From contig CAVYZH010000011.1 of NCBI GenBank assembly GCA_963772975.1, positions 430,769-494,768 on the forward strand: a stretch of 64,000 nt of DNA, given 5' to 3'. Shown here piece by piece: positions 1-8,296 of the stretch. Origin of the DNA: AC-32 sp963772975 (GTDB lineage Bacteria > Actinomycetota > Thermoleophilia > Gaiellales > Gaiellaceae). Each line of letters opens with the position of its first letter. Positions within the stretch are counted from its first letter, which is position 1. A program made the position numbers and the translations under genes. The notes under the pieces are model-generated. The model made no database searches, had not been told where the DNA came from, and saw nothing but the letters and a program-made list of their open reading frames with translations.

Positions 1-624
1 CCGTTCCGCGGGCGCGCGCGCGACGAGCTCGAAGACGTGACGCCCGAAGAGGCCCTGGTGCATCCCACCTGGAGCATGGGCCCGAAGATCACGGTCGACT
101 CGGCGACGCTCGCCAACAAGGGCCTGGAGCTGATCGAGGCGCATTTCCTCTTCGGGCTTCCGTACGAGCGGATCGAGGTCGTGTTGCAGCCGACCTCCGT
201 CGTCCACGCGCTCGTGCGCTTCCGCGACGGCGCCTCGCTCGCGCACCTCGGCTACCCGGACATGCGCGTCCCGATCGGCTTCGCGCTCACGTACCCCGAG
301 CGGGCCGCGACCCCGGTGCCGGCACTCGACTTCTCGCAAGGCCTCGTGCTCGAGTTCGAGCCGCCCGACCTGGAAACGTTCCCGCTGCTCGCGCTCGCGC
401 GCCGCGCCGGCGAGCAGGGCGGCACCTACCCGTGCGCCTTCAACGCGGCCAACGAGGTGGCCGTCGCAGCCTTCCTCGAGGACCGGCTGCCGTTTCTCGC
501 CATCGCCTCGACCGTCGAGGAGACGCTGGCCGAGGTCGACGGCGCGGCCGCGCGTGACCTGGACGAGCTGGTCGAGGTGGACAGGGAAGCGCGCCGGCTC
601 GCGGAAAGAGCTTCCGTAGCATGA
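1..624 (+). CDS. dxr: 1-deoxy-D-xylulose 5-phosphate reductoisomerase, C-terminal part
   Basis: The reading frame is open from the first base, so the N-terminal NADPH-binding half lies outside the window. The visible 207 residues match the DXR catalytic and C-terminal domains: the segment WSMGPKITVDSATLANKGLE carries the metal- and substrate-binding Ser/Asn/Lys/Glu residues, followed by the PTSVVHALV core and the helical tail with FNAANEVAVAAFL. The enzyme makes 2-C-methyl-D-erythritol 4-phosphate in the non-mevalonate isoprenoid pathway. Its stop codon overlaps the rseP start (ATGA), and ispG of the same pathway follows, so dxr-rseP-ispG form one transcription unit, an order common in actinobacteria. 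Confidence 0.95.
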   Translation, partial: PFRGRARDELEDVTPEEALVHPTWSMGPKITVDSATLANKGLELIEAHFLFGLPYERIEVVLQPTSVVHALVRFRDGASLAHLGYPDMRVPIGFALTYPERAATPVPALDFSQGLVLEFEPPDLETFPLLALARRAGEQGGTYPCAFNAANEVAVAAFLEDRLPFLAIASTVEETLAEVDGAAARDLDELVEVDREARRLAERASVA

Positions 625-1850
625 GTGTTCTCGTCGCCATCCTCGGCCTCGCGCTGCTGATCCTGATCCACGAGATGGGCCACTTCTTCACGGCGCGCGG
701 GGTCGGGATGCGGCCGCGGAAGTTCTACATCGGATTCCCGCCGGCGGCGGTCAAGTGGACCCGCAACGGGATCGAGTACGGCATCGGCGTGATCCCGTTC
801 GGCGGCTACGTGAAGATCCCCGGGATGCACCGGCCCGCGCCATCCGACCTGGACGTGCACTTCGCGCCGGCGCTGTACGAGGAGCCACGGCTGCTGACGG
901 ATGTCGAGCGCACCAAGCGGCTCGTCGGCCAGGACGCCTTCGCCGAGGCGCGCGCCGCGCTCGCGACCCTCGGGCGAGCGCTCCAGAGCGCCAAGCTCTC
1001 GCCGAAGGCCCGCCGCGCGGCCGACCGCGGCCTGAGCGAGCTCGACGACGCGCTCGGCCCGGACGCCTATTGGCGCCAGCGCACCTGGAAGCGGCTGGCC
1101 GTGATCGCCGCCGGCCCCGGGACGAATCTCCTCTTCGCGATCGTCCTGCTCGCGTCGGTCTACATGCTCGGGATCCCCACCGACGCCTCGCGCCGGGTCC
1201 AGGACGTGATCCCCAAGTCGCCGGCCGCCGTCGCGGGCCTGCACCCGGGCGACCGGATCATCGGCGTCAACCGCGTGCCCGCGAACGACTTCACCGACGT
1301 CCGCGACGCGATCCGCAACAGCAACGGGAAGCCGCTCGTGATCTCGGTCGTCCGCCACGGCCGCTACGTCGAGCTGCCGGGAGTGAAGCCCACGAAGACC
1401 GACGGCGTCTACACGCTCGGCTTCCACCCGTCGGCGGTGCGCTACACGCACTACAGCCCGCCGAAGGCATTCGCGCTCGCCGCCGAGGACACGTGGCTCG
1501 TGACCAAGGCGATGGGGACGTGGTTAAGCCACATCGCGAGCGGCTCGGGGCGCAAAGACGTCTCGACGCCCGTCGGGATCGTGCAGCAGTCGAGCAAGGC
1601 CGTCGACCTCGGCTACCGCGAGTACCTGCAGGTGCTGGCGATCATCAGCCTCTCGCTTGCGCTTCTCAATCTGCTGCCGTTGCTGCCGCTCGACGGTGGG
1701 CACATGCTGTTCTCGATCGTCGAAGGCATCCGCGGCCGAGCCATCCAGCGCTCGGTCTACGAGCGCGTCTCGGCGGTCGGAATCGCGCTTGTTTTGCTGC
1801 TGTTCTTCGTGGGCCTGTCCAATGACATAGGGAACATCCGCGGCGGATGA
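621..1850 (+). CDS. rseP: RIP metalloprotease RseP (site-2 protease, M50 family)
   Basis: This is an integral-membrane zinc protease that cuts membrane-bound regulators such as anti-sigma factors. The HEMGH zinc motif lies in the first membrane helix (residues 17-21), a PDZ-like domain follows around residues 195-270, and the third metal ligand motif LDGG sits in a late membrane helix (about residue 357). The start ATG overlaps the dxr stop. The 409-residue protein carries an unusual, charged, helix-rich insertion of about 90 residues between the GGYVKIPGM segment and the RTWKRLAVIAAGPGTN segment (about residues 75-165). The substrate is not evident from the context. Confidence 0.93.
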   Translation: MSVLVAILGLALLILIHEMGHFFTARGVGMRPRKFYIGFPPAAVKWTRNGIEYGIGVIPFGGYVKIPGMHRPAPSDLDVHFAPALYEEPRLLTDVERTKRLVGQDAFAEARAALATLGRALQSAKLSPKARRAADRGLSELDDALGPDAYWRQRTWKRLAVIAAGPGTNLLFAIVLLASVYMLGIPTDASRRVQDVIPKSPAAVAGLHPGDRIIGVNRVPANDFTDVRDAIRNSNGKPLVISVVRHGRYVELPGVKPTKTDGVYTLGFHPSAVRYTHYSPPKAFALAAEDTWLVTKAMGTWLSHIASGSGRKDVSTPVGIVQQSSKAVDLGYREYLQVLAIISLSLALLNLLPLLPLDGGHMLFSIVEGIRGRAIQRSVYERVSAVGIALVLLLFFVGLSNDIGNIRGG

Positions 1851-1887
1851 GGTCTTTCCATCGAAGTGGGTGAGACGCGCCTGCGGT

Positions 1888-1933
1888 CAAAGCCCGCACG
1901 CGCTCTGAGCTCGGCATCGCGAGCGATGCCGAG
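1888..1933. repeat. Dispersed palindromic repeat, copy 1
   Basis: This intergenic element between rseP and ispG contains a perfect 10-base inverted repeat (CTCGGCATCG at 1910-1919 and its complement at 1924-1933) preceded by a GC-rich stretch starting CAAAGC. A closely similar 41-base copy lies at 33288-33328, between dapL and dapF. It looks like a REP-type or terminator-like intergenic element. Confidence 0.6.
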
Positions 1934-1969
1934 GGACATCGGAAATATCCGCGGGGCTAGACTCAACGC

Positions 1970-3463
1970 GTGGCGAGCGAACGCGCAATCCACGTAGGCG
2001 GCGTCCAGATCGGCGGCGGCGCGCCGGTCGTCGTGCAGTCGATGACGCTGACGAAGACGCACGACGTCGAGGCGACGACCGCTCAGATCGCCTCGCTCGC
2101 TTCGGCCGGCTGCGAGATCGTGCGCGTAGCGGTGCCGAAGAGCGAGGACGCCGACGCGCTGCCGAAGATCGTCCGGCTCTCGCCGCTTCCAGTGATCGCC
2201 GACATCCACTTCAACGCGAGCCTGGCGCTGCGCGCGATCGAGGCGGGCGTGGCCGCGGTGCGCATCAATCCCGGCAACATCGGCGGGCCCGACAAGGTCG
2301 CCGAAGTCGTCCGCGCTGCGCAGCAGGCCGGCACCCCGATGCGGATCGGCGCGAACTCGGGCTCGCTGCCAAAGCACCTGGCCGAACTCGCGCAGCAGGA
2401 CCAGGCGGAGGCGCTCGTCGAGGCAGCGCTGGAGGAGGTGCGGCTGCTCGAGAGCCTCGGCTTCTACGACTTCAAGATCTCGGTCAAGTCGAGCCATGTG
2501 CCGACCATGATCCGCGCCTACCGGCTGCTGGCCTCGAAGGTGCCATACCCGCTGCACCTGGGCGTGACCGAGGCCGGGACCCCGTTCTCGGGCTCGATCA
2601 AGAGCGCCGTCGGCATGGGCGCACTGCTCGCGGACGGGATCGGCGACACGATGCGCGTCTCGTTGACCGCCGACCCGGTCGACGAGGTCAAGACCGCCTT
2701 CGAGATCCTGAAGGCGCTCGGCCTGCGCGAACGCGGCCCGATCATGATCGCCTGCCCCAGCTGCGGCCGCGACAACGTCGGTGTGCAGCAGCTCGCCGAG
2801 GTCGTCGAGGAGCGGTTGCACGCATACCCGCAGCACTTCGAGGTCGCCGTGCTCGGCTGCGCCGTGAACGGGCCGGGGGAGGCAGGCGACGCCGACTTCG
2901 GAATCGCCGGCGGCCGCGACGTCGGCTTCGTCTACGCCCACGGCCGCGTGCTGAAGAAGGTCTCGTCCGACATCCTCGTCGACGAGCTCTTCCACGAGAT
3001 CGACAAGTGGATCGCCGACGGCATGCACCGCCCGAAACGTCTGAAGATGGCCAAGCCAGCCGCCCTGGCGATGGCAGAGGCCTCGTATGATTCCGCTCGA
3101 ATAGTCTGCTCGGACAACGATGATCGTCCGAGCTTCAGAGCTCTTTCCTGCCGACCCTCCGCAACGACCCGGCCGACGCCGAGGCCGTCAGCCACAAGCT
3201 GCTCGTGCGAGGCGGCTTCATCCGCCAGGTCAGCGCTGGGCTCTGGACCTTCATGCCGCTCGGCTGGCGCGTCCACAGGAAGGTCGAGCAGATCATCCGA
3301 GAGGAGCTCGACGCGTTCGGCGCCCAGGAGATGCTCATGCCCGTGCTCACTCCGGCCGAGCTCTGGGAGGAGACAGGCCGAATCACGATCCCGGAGCTCT
3401 TCAGGCTCAACGACCGCGCCGGCCGCGACTTCGTCTTGCCGCTTACGCACGAGGAGACGTTGA
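1970..3463 (+). CDS. ispG: 4-hydroxy-3-methylbut-2-enyl diphosphate synthase IspG (with abnormal C-terminal read-through)
   Basis: IspG is the [4Fe-4S] enzyme that turns MEcPP into HMBPP in the isoprenoid pathway. The TIM-barrel part contains VQSMTLTKT near the start and RINPGNIG; the cluster cysteines are in CPSCGRDN and in LGCAVNGPGEAGDADFG. The start is GTG at 1970. IspG proteins are usually about 360-390 residues, which corresponds to an end near base 3085; the frame stays open for another 125 codons into sequence that belongs to the next gene, proS, in a different frame. I infer that the true stop was lost through an indel close to 3085-3120, where the badly frameshifted proS begins. Confidence 0.9.
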   Translation: MASERAIHVGGVQIGGGAPVVVQSMTLTKTHDVEATTAQIASLASAGCEIVRVAVPKSEDADALPKIVRLSPLPVIADIHFNASLALRAIEAGVAAVRINPGNIGGPDKVAEVVRAAQQAGTPMRIGANSGSLPKHLAELAQQDQAEALVEAALEEVRLLESLGFYDFKISVKSSHVPTMIRAYRLLASKVPYPLHLGVTEAGTPFSGSIKSAVGMGALLADGIGDTMRVSLTADPVDEVKTAFEILKALGLRERGPIMIACPSCGRDNVGVQQLAEVVEERLHAYPQHFEVAVLGCAVNGPGEAGDADFGIAGGRDVGFVYAHGRVLKKVSSDILVDELFHEIDKWIADGMHRPKRLKMAKPAALAMAEASYDSARIVCSDNDDRPSFRALSCRPSATTRPTPRPSATSCSCEAASSARSALGSGPSCRSAGASTGRSSRSSERSSTRSAPRRCSCPCSLRPSSGRRQAESRSRSSSGSTTAPAATSSCRLRTRRR

Positions 3464-4785
3464 CCTTCCACGCTCGCGAGATCCAGTCGTACAAAGAGCT
3501 GCCACAGGTCTGGTACCACTTCCAGACGAAGGACCGCGACGAGCCGCGCCCTCGCGGCGGGCTTCTCCGAGTCCGCGAGTTCATCATGAAGGACGCCTAC
3601 TCGTTCGACCGTGACGAGGCCGGACTCGACGAGAGCTTCAGCAAGCACTCCGTGGCCTACAAGCGAATTTTCGAGCGCTGCGGGCTCGAGGCCTTCGAAG
3701 TCGCTGCAGAGTCCGGGATCATGGGCGGGAGCGGGAGCCAGGATTTCCTCGCGCCTTCAGGGTCGGGCGAGAACACGCTCGTCACCTGCGAGAACGGCGA
3801 CTACGCGGCCGATCTCGAGATCGCGGAGGGCCGCCCGTCGGCAACCCGACTTTCCCGAGGAGCTGCCGCAGCCCGAGGAGGTCGAGACGCCCGGACAACG
3901 GACGATCGAGGACGTCTCCGAGTTCCTCGGCGTCGATCCGCGTGCTACCGCGAAGGCGATGCCGGTCGTCGACCGACGGCCGCGTCGTCCTCGCCCTGGT
4001 GCGCGGGGACGACCGGCTCAACGAGATGAAGCTCCTCGCAGGCCCTCGCCGAGGACTTTCGGCCCGCCGAACAGCCGACGAGATCCGTAAGGCCTTCGGG
4101 GCTGGCGGCGGCTCGATCGGTCCGGTGGGCGCCACGGTCGAGGTGATCGCCGACGAGGCGCTGCGCGAGGGCCAGTACGTCGTGGGCGCCAACCGCGACG
4201 ACGTTCACCTTCGCGGCGTCCAGGCCGGCCGCGACTTCGAGCCCGGTTCGTCGATCTGCGAGAAATTCGCGCAGGAGACGCATGTCCTCATTGCGGCGGG
4301 CATCTGACATCTGCAGGTGGCGATCGAGGTGGGACATATCTTCAAGCTCGAGACGAAATACTCAGTCCACTGGACGCCACGTTCCTCGACGAGGACGGTG
4401 CGGAGCGCCCGCTCGATCATGGGCAGCTACGGAATCGGCCCCGGGCGCGTGATTGCTGCCGCGGTCGAGCAGAGCCACGACAACGAAGGGATCGTGTGGC
4501 CGACTTCGCTCGCGCCTTACGATGTCCACATAGTCGCGCTGCCTGGCGTCGACGCAGCAGGCGGAGGAAGCCGCCCGCGTGCTCGACGAGGTCGGGGCGG
4601 AGGTGTTGCTCGACGACCGCGACGCCCGAGCCGGCGAGAAGTTCGCCGACGCCGACCTGATCGGGATCCCGTTGCGCGTAACGGTCGGCAAGAAGACTGC
4701 CGAGGACGGCAAGGTCGACGTGCGCGACCGCAAGACCGGCGAGGAGCGGCGCGTCCCGCTCGGCGAGCTCGGAGGCATCGTGTAG
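3120..4785 (+). pseudogene. proS: Prolyl-tRNA synthetase, broken by about ten frame jumps
   Basis: Prolyl-tRNA synthetase charges tRNA-Pro and is essential. Class II synthetase sequence is recognisable throughout: RGGFIRQVSAGLWTFMPLGW, LTHEETLTFHAREI, the editing domain, GSYGIGPGRVIAAAVEQ, and an anticodon-binding domain ending in TVGKKTAEDGKVDVRDRKTG before the TAG at 4783-4785. The frame changes near 3142, 3838, 3968, 4040, 4070, 4235, 4316, 4370, 4425 and 4555. At 3142 an extra T in a run (TTT for TT) accounts for the first. Conserved residues continue intact after each jump, so sequencing error is more likely than gene decay. The gene could instead be a real pseudogene if another proS exists. 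Confidence 0.85.
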
Positions 4786-5084
4786 TGGCGAGGCGCCGGA
4801 AGTTCAGCGACGAGCCGTTCGGCCCGACGATCGAGCGGCTGATGACCGAGACCGGAGTCACCTATCGCGGTCTGGCCGACAAGACGAAGCTCTCGGCCGG
4901 CTACCTGAACCACCTCGTCCACGGCAACCGCCCGGTTCCCTCGGACAAGGTGGTCGGCCAGCTCGCGAAGGCGCTCGGCGTCGAGCCGGAGCACTTCCGC
5001 GAGTACCGCCTACGGGTGATCACGCAGAAGCTCGAGGCGATGCCGGACTTGATCGACCGGCTGTACAAGCGGCTGGGGGGCTAG
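4785..5084 (+). CDS. Small XRE-type helix-turn-helix DNA-binding protein
   Basis: The GTG start overlaps the proS stop (TAGTG), giving 99 residues. Residues about 10-65 form a Cro/C1-type helix-turn-helix, with LMTETGVTYRGLADKTKLS and GYLNHLVHGNRPVPSDKVV followed by LAKALGVEPEHFREYR. The C-terminal tail (KLEAMPDLIDRLYKRLGG) is helical. Translational coupling to proS suggests co-expression. Similar small XRE proteins are common in this group; the target is unknown. The alternative of an in-frame fusion to the upstream open frame is an artefact of the proS frameshifts. Confidence 0.75.
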   Translation: MARRRKFSDEPFGPTIERLMTETGVTYRGLADKTKLSAGYLNHLVHGNRPVPSDKVVGQLAKALGVEPEHFREYRLRVITQKLEAMPDLIDRLYKRLGG

Positions 5085-5119
5085 GCAGGCGGAATTGGGA
5101 TCTCGGGACCGCCCTCTGA

Positions 5120-5140
5120 GTGTCCACAGGCTGTGGAGAA
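5120..5140. promoter_or_regulatory. Inverted pair of DnaA-box-like sequences
   Basis: GTGTCCACA at 5120-5128 and TGTGGAGAA at 5132-5140 face each other and resemble the actinobacterial DnaA box TTGTCCACA, each with mismatches. They lie in the 198-base gap upstream of the LuxR-type regulator. They may bind DnaA or simply form a short hairpin. Confidence 0.35.
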
Positions 5141-5228
5141 CAGAAAGACGCAGGTTCTGGGAATGTTTCGCTGAGGTTTCCCCCCCTTTACACACACGTC
5201 CAAATGGGTTACTACTTGCAACTAGGGA

Positions 5229-5248
5229 CTACCCGCAGGAACGGGTAG
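5229..5248. promoter_or_regulatory. Palindromic operator candidate upstream of the LuxR-type regulator
   Basis: CTACCCGCAGGAACGGGTAG has perfect 7-base arms separated by six bases. It lies 35 bases before the regulator start. Sixteen bases of nearly the same sequence (CTACCCGTAGGAACGG) recur at 6446-6461 upstream of the convergent receiver gene. A binding site shared by both genes is plausible. Confidence 0.45.
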
Positions 5249-5282
5249 AGGGTAGGAGTTCATTGGGGAGGAGAGGGCAACT

Positions 5283-5948
5283 GTGGCGGCACTAATCGGC
5301 GAACGAACCGCAGTACTCGTCGATCCGCATCCAGCGTGGCTGGAGGCGGTCGAGCAAGTGTTCACCAAAAGCGGAGTCACGGTGGCCGGGCGGACTGTGG
5401 AGTTCGAGTGTGCGGTCGCGCTCTGCCAACAGCTCCAGCCGCGCATCCTCGTGGCCGAGCCGGCGGGGGGAGGCGTGGCGTGCATCCGCGAAGCCTGCGC
5501 ACGGGTTCCGGGCCTGAAGGCGATCGCGCTGGCCTCGGCTGACGATCCAGCTCAGGTTCAAGCGGCATTCGCTGCTGGGGCCGCGGCCTACGTGGTCAAG
5601 ACGGTGCACTCCGACGATGTTGGCGTCGCCGTCCGCCAAGTGTTCGCGCCGTCGCTGTTCATGCCGGGCTTCGCCCCGGGCGACGGCGAGCCGGTTGCGA
5701 CCGAACCGCATCCTGCGCTGGACGTACTCACGACCCGCGAGCGGGAGATCCTGCGACTCGTGGCCGAGGGCCACTCCAACAACCAGTTGGCCCGCATGCT
5801 CTGGGTGACGGAGCAGACGGTGAAGTTCCACCTCTCGAACATCTACCGCAAGCTCGACGTGAGCAACCGAACCGAGGCGAGCCGCTGGGCACAGGTGCAC
5901 GGCCTGCTGGCCGAGTCGACCGCGCCGGAGTCGGTGGCGGCCGGCTGA
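5283..5948 (+). CDS. LuxR/NarL-family response regulator with Glu at the phospho-acceptor position
   Basis: The GTG start follows a strong ribosome-binding site (GGGGAGGAG). Residues about 8-120 form a receiver-like domain and residues about 145-205 a LuxR-type helix-turn-helix (LTTREREILRLVAEGHSNNQ, then VTEQTVKFHLSNIYRKL). The domain keeps an acidic pocket residue (VLVDPH) and the conserved Lys (YVVKTV). In the strand where the phosphorylated Asp is expected the sequence is RILVAEPAGG, which places Glu there. Glu can mimic phosphorylation, so this may be a constitutively active or phosphorylation-independent regulator. No histidine kinase is adjacent. Confidence 0.85.
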   Translation: MAALIGERTAVLVDPHPAWLEAVEQVFTKSGVTVAGRTVEFECAVALCQQLQPRILVAEPAGGGVACIREACARVPGLKAIALASADDPAQVQAAFAAGAAAYVVKTVHSDDVGVAVRQVFAPSLFMPGFAPGDGEPVATEPHPALDVLTTREREILRLVAEGHSNNQLARMLWVTEQTVKFHLSNIYRKLDVSNRTEASRWAQVHGLLAESTAPESVAAG

Positions 5949-5958
5949 GCCGGCAGGG

Positions 5959-6360
5959 CTAGGACTCGGACTCGCTGTCCTCCGGGATAGCCGCGGTGAC
6001 GAGAATCGACGCCAGCTCGAGCGTCTCGATCAGGTCTTCTGTCGAGTGAGGCCTCCGCAGGAACGCCGAAGCGCCTGCGCCGTGGGCCTCGACCGCATTG
6101 AGCTCGTTCTCAGGCCCCGCCATGATCAGGACGCGTGGGGACCGCTCTCCGCCCACGATCCGCCTCATGGCATCAAGCGCCACACTGTCGGAGAGAGCGG
6201 CGTCGAGCAGCACGACGTGCGGCTCGACCTCGGTAGCAAGGTGCACGACCTCGTCCCGGTCGGCAGCGACGCCCACGAGCTCGAAGCGCGGATCCTGCTC
6301 GAGCCTCGCGTGCAACGCGCTCGCAAACATACGACGATCGTCAATGATCAAGATTCGCAC
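5959..6360 (-). CDS. Single-domain response regulator (receiver only)
   Basis: The open frame reaches 6396, but GTG at 6360 has a GGAGG site nine bases upstream and begins exactly at the receiver fold (VRILIIDDRRMFASALHARL). The acidic pair is DD in IIDD, the phospho-acceptor Asp is in VVLLDAAL, and the usual Lys is replaced by Arg (SAFLRRP). There is no output domain, and the tail is acidic. It is convergent with the LuxR-type regulator and ends 10 bases from it. A phosphate-sink or protein-interaction role is likely. The same palindrome core as at 5229 lies upstream of this gene at 6446. Confidence 0.8.
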   Translation of the reverse strand: MRILIIDDRRMFASALHARLEQDPRFELVGVAADRDEVVHLATEVEPHVVLLDAALSDSVALDAMRRIVGGERSPRVLIMAGPENELNAVEAHGAGASAFLRRPHSTEDLIETLELASILVTAAIPEDSESES

Positions 6361-6445
6361 GATGGAGCCTCCGTCGGATGGGGCGGCACCCGGCACTGGG
6401 GCCTAGTATTGCGCACCCGAGATGCCCGTGCGAAGCCAGGTTTCG

Positions 6446-6461
6446 CTACCCGTAGGAACGG
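6446..6461. promoter_or_regulatory. Second copy of the regulator palindrome core
   Basis: CTACCCGTAGGAACGG differs at one base from the start of the palindrome at 5229-5248. It sits about 90 bases upstream of the receiver-only response regulator start. Confidence 0.4.
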
Positions 6462-6537
6462 TCCGGTGGACACCAAACGGTGACAGAAGTGCATCTGCGA
6501 GGCGGTAAATCAGGCGGTGAGCTAGAGTTCCGCAAGA

Positions 6538-6612
6538 CGGGGCGTGGCGCAGCCTGGTTAGCGCGCTAGTCTGGGGGACTAGAGGTCCCGAGTTCAAATC
6601 TCGGCGCCCCGA
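6538..6612 (+). tRNA. tRNA-Pro (anticodon GGG)
   Basis: A full cloverleaf can be folded: acceptor CGGGGCG (6538-6544) pairs with CGCCCCG (6605-6611), with discriminator A at 6612. The D arm contains GGTTAGCGC, the anticodon stem CTAGT/ACTAG encloses the loop CTGGGGG with anticodon GGG, and the T stem CCGAG/CTCGG encloses TTCAAAT. The C1-G72 pair and A73 are typical of tRNA-Pro. CCA is not encoded. Confidence 0.95.
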
Positions 6613-6619
6613 CTAAGCG

Positions 6620-6644
6620 AAGCCCCACAAATGCGGGGCTTTTC
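6620..6644 (+). terminator. Rho-independent terminator after tRNA-Pro
   Basis: AAGCCCC (6620-6626) pairs with GGGGCTT (6635-6641) around an 8-base loop, and the hairpin ends in a short T run. Confidence 0.8.
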
Positions 6645-6670
6645 GGTCTTCAAGCGGTGTCGCGGTTCGC

Positions 6671-8040
6671 TCAGCGGTTGCCCGATAGTTGCCCGCGGTC
6701 GCGTGCTTGCGCTGCTGCATCTCGAAAAATCAACCGCGGTCCGATGTTGTTCCTCACCTTGGCTGAGCGCCTGTCCCGCTGTGGGGACGAGAAGGCGGCG
6801 GAGCTTGGTTCGGGGGGCGTTGGGTGATCGGGGCTCCGGTGTCGCCCAGATCGTGCGCGGCGCCCAAGCTGCTCCCCTGCGAGCAGTGCGAGCGCCGCGA
6901 ATGGATAGAACCAGGTGATGTACAGCAGCGACCAGTGCGTGAGCACGATCTCGAAGCCGATCAGGAGCACCGCCGTGAGAGCGGCGAGTTGGAGCGGCGA
7001 CTTCCGCCTGGGGACCAGGAAGACGGCGAGGGCGCCGACGACCAGCAGCGCCTGAAGCAGTTTCTGCAGGACGTGCCGATCCGGCAGGCCCGCAGCGTGG
7101 TACTGGCCCCAGTCCCAGATCGAGAAGGGCGAGCGACGGTGGACCTGGATCGAGATCGTCCGCTCGAAGAAGACGTGAGAGCGCGTGCGCCGGGTTTCCG
7201 TCGAGGAGGATGATCCAGCCGCACGCGACGGTCACCAGAAGAAAGCCGAGCGAGGACAAGAGGGCGTGCCGAGGCCGGTGGAGCGTGGGGTACGACGCCC
7301 ACAGCGGCGCGACGATGAGCGCGGCAAACTTGGCCCAGCCTGCGAGTGCGGAAAGGGCTCCGCGGTGTAGATCGGACGTGAGCACGAAGAATGCCCACAC
7401 GAGTAGCGCCGGCATGAGCGTGTCGTTGGTGTGGGCGTTGGCGGCGTACTGAGTGAATGGGTAAGCCGCCCAGGCGAAGGCGAGCGTCGCCGCGAGTACC
7501 GGCCCCCCGAACCGGAGTCCGACGGCGGCAAGCCCCCAGCACCGCCAGCAAGTCGAACGCGACCGTCGTGTAGCGGACGGCGGGCAGGTGATCCCACGTC
7601 CCGGTCCAGCCGAAAAGCCATAGGCCCGGAAGGTATGCCTCATACGTGACAGGCCCGTACGTGTCGCCGAACGGGTTCGCGGTCTCGCAGCGGCCGTCCG
7701 GCTGGATTCGCTCGTGGATGTTCCCGTTGGCATCCGGGCGACCGCAGGGCGGCAGGTTGCCCTCAATCGGGAAGTTGCCATAGGGCGCGCGGCCGTGCTC
7801 GATCCGGTCTGCGCCTATCACGCCCGCGTAGCCGACGTCGATCACCGACGACGAGTGCAAGGTCAATCCGGTCCTGAACGAGACCAGGAAGCAGGTGGCG
7901 GCGACGAGGAGCCAGACCGGCCACAGCGGCCGCGCGACGTCGCTTCCGCCTTTCCATGCTGCCCAAGCACACCGGGCAAGCAGGTACGCAAGAGGCGGGT
8001 AGGCCAGTGTGAGGCGCTCGCAAAGACGTGGCCGTGGTTG
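6671..8040 (-). pseudogene. Membrane glycosyltransferase-like protein (GT87/DUF2029 type), frameshifted and 5'-truncated
   Basis: Three minus-strand frames together give one multi-spanning membrane protein. In order they contain ERLTLAYPPLAYLLARCAW, PLWPVWLLVAATCFLVSFRT, VIDVGYAGVIGADRIEHGRA with PYGNFP, VRYTTVAFDLLAVLG, FAWAAYPFTQYAANAHTNDT, LLSSLGFLLVTVACGWIIL, and FEIVLTHWSLLYITWFYPFA. The DRI..G..PYG motif and the periplasmic loop layout resemble polyprenol-phosphate-mannose-dependent mannosyltransferases. At least two frame jumps occur (near 7550 and 7170). No start codon is visible; the similarity stops near 8040, where an unrelated fragment begins on the other strand. It lies just behind tRNA-Pro. 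The substrate cannot be read from the sequence. Confidence 0.6.
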
Positions 8041-8041
8041 A

Positions 8042-8296
8042 AGTACGGTTCAACTGCTTACCCTTCTCGAGGCTCTGAGCTTCCAAGGTGGAAAGACCGT
8101 GCAGGATGCGAAGAACCTCTTGCTCAAGCAAGCTGCTGCGGCGTACCTCAACTCCCTGAGCGTCGCGTACGCGTTCACGACCTCGGAGGTCGTGGACATG
8201 GTCAACGACGCGCTAGCGACGGGTGACCGAGACACGATCCTCGACGTGAAGGACGTGCTCGATGCCGCCAATAACGGCGGCTGCCCGTTGAACTGA
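8042..8296 (+). pseudogene. C-terminal fragment of an actinobacterial secreted/surface protein
   Basis: The frame opens right after a TGA at 8039-8041 and ends at the TGA at 8294. The segment LLTLLEALSFQGGKTVQDAK, LLLKQAAAAYLNSLSVAY, EVVDMVNDALATGDRDTILD and DVLDAANNGGCPLN matches, from memory, the C-terminal module found behind Ig-like or cadherin-like regions of large actinobacterial surface proteins. No start codon or signal peptide precedes it, so it is a remnant. It abuts, on the opposite strand, the truncated 5' end of the glycosyltransferase remnant. Confidence 0.5.

Noticed and set aside
1757..3028. Long minus-strand open frames opposite ispG and elsewhere in the high-GC half (also 11494-13269 and 25656-28961 upstream part)
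   Set aside because: They are antisense or out-of-frame shadows: rich in Arg, Ala, Asp and His, without conserved motifs, and opposite strongly supported genes.
5229..5260. ECF sigma factor promoter (GGAAC with GTT 15 bases on)
   Set aside because: GGAAC is part of a palindrome, and in the other two sites of the motif it points away from the gene, so a promoter reading is not consistent.
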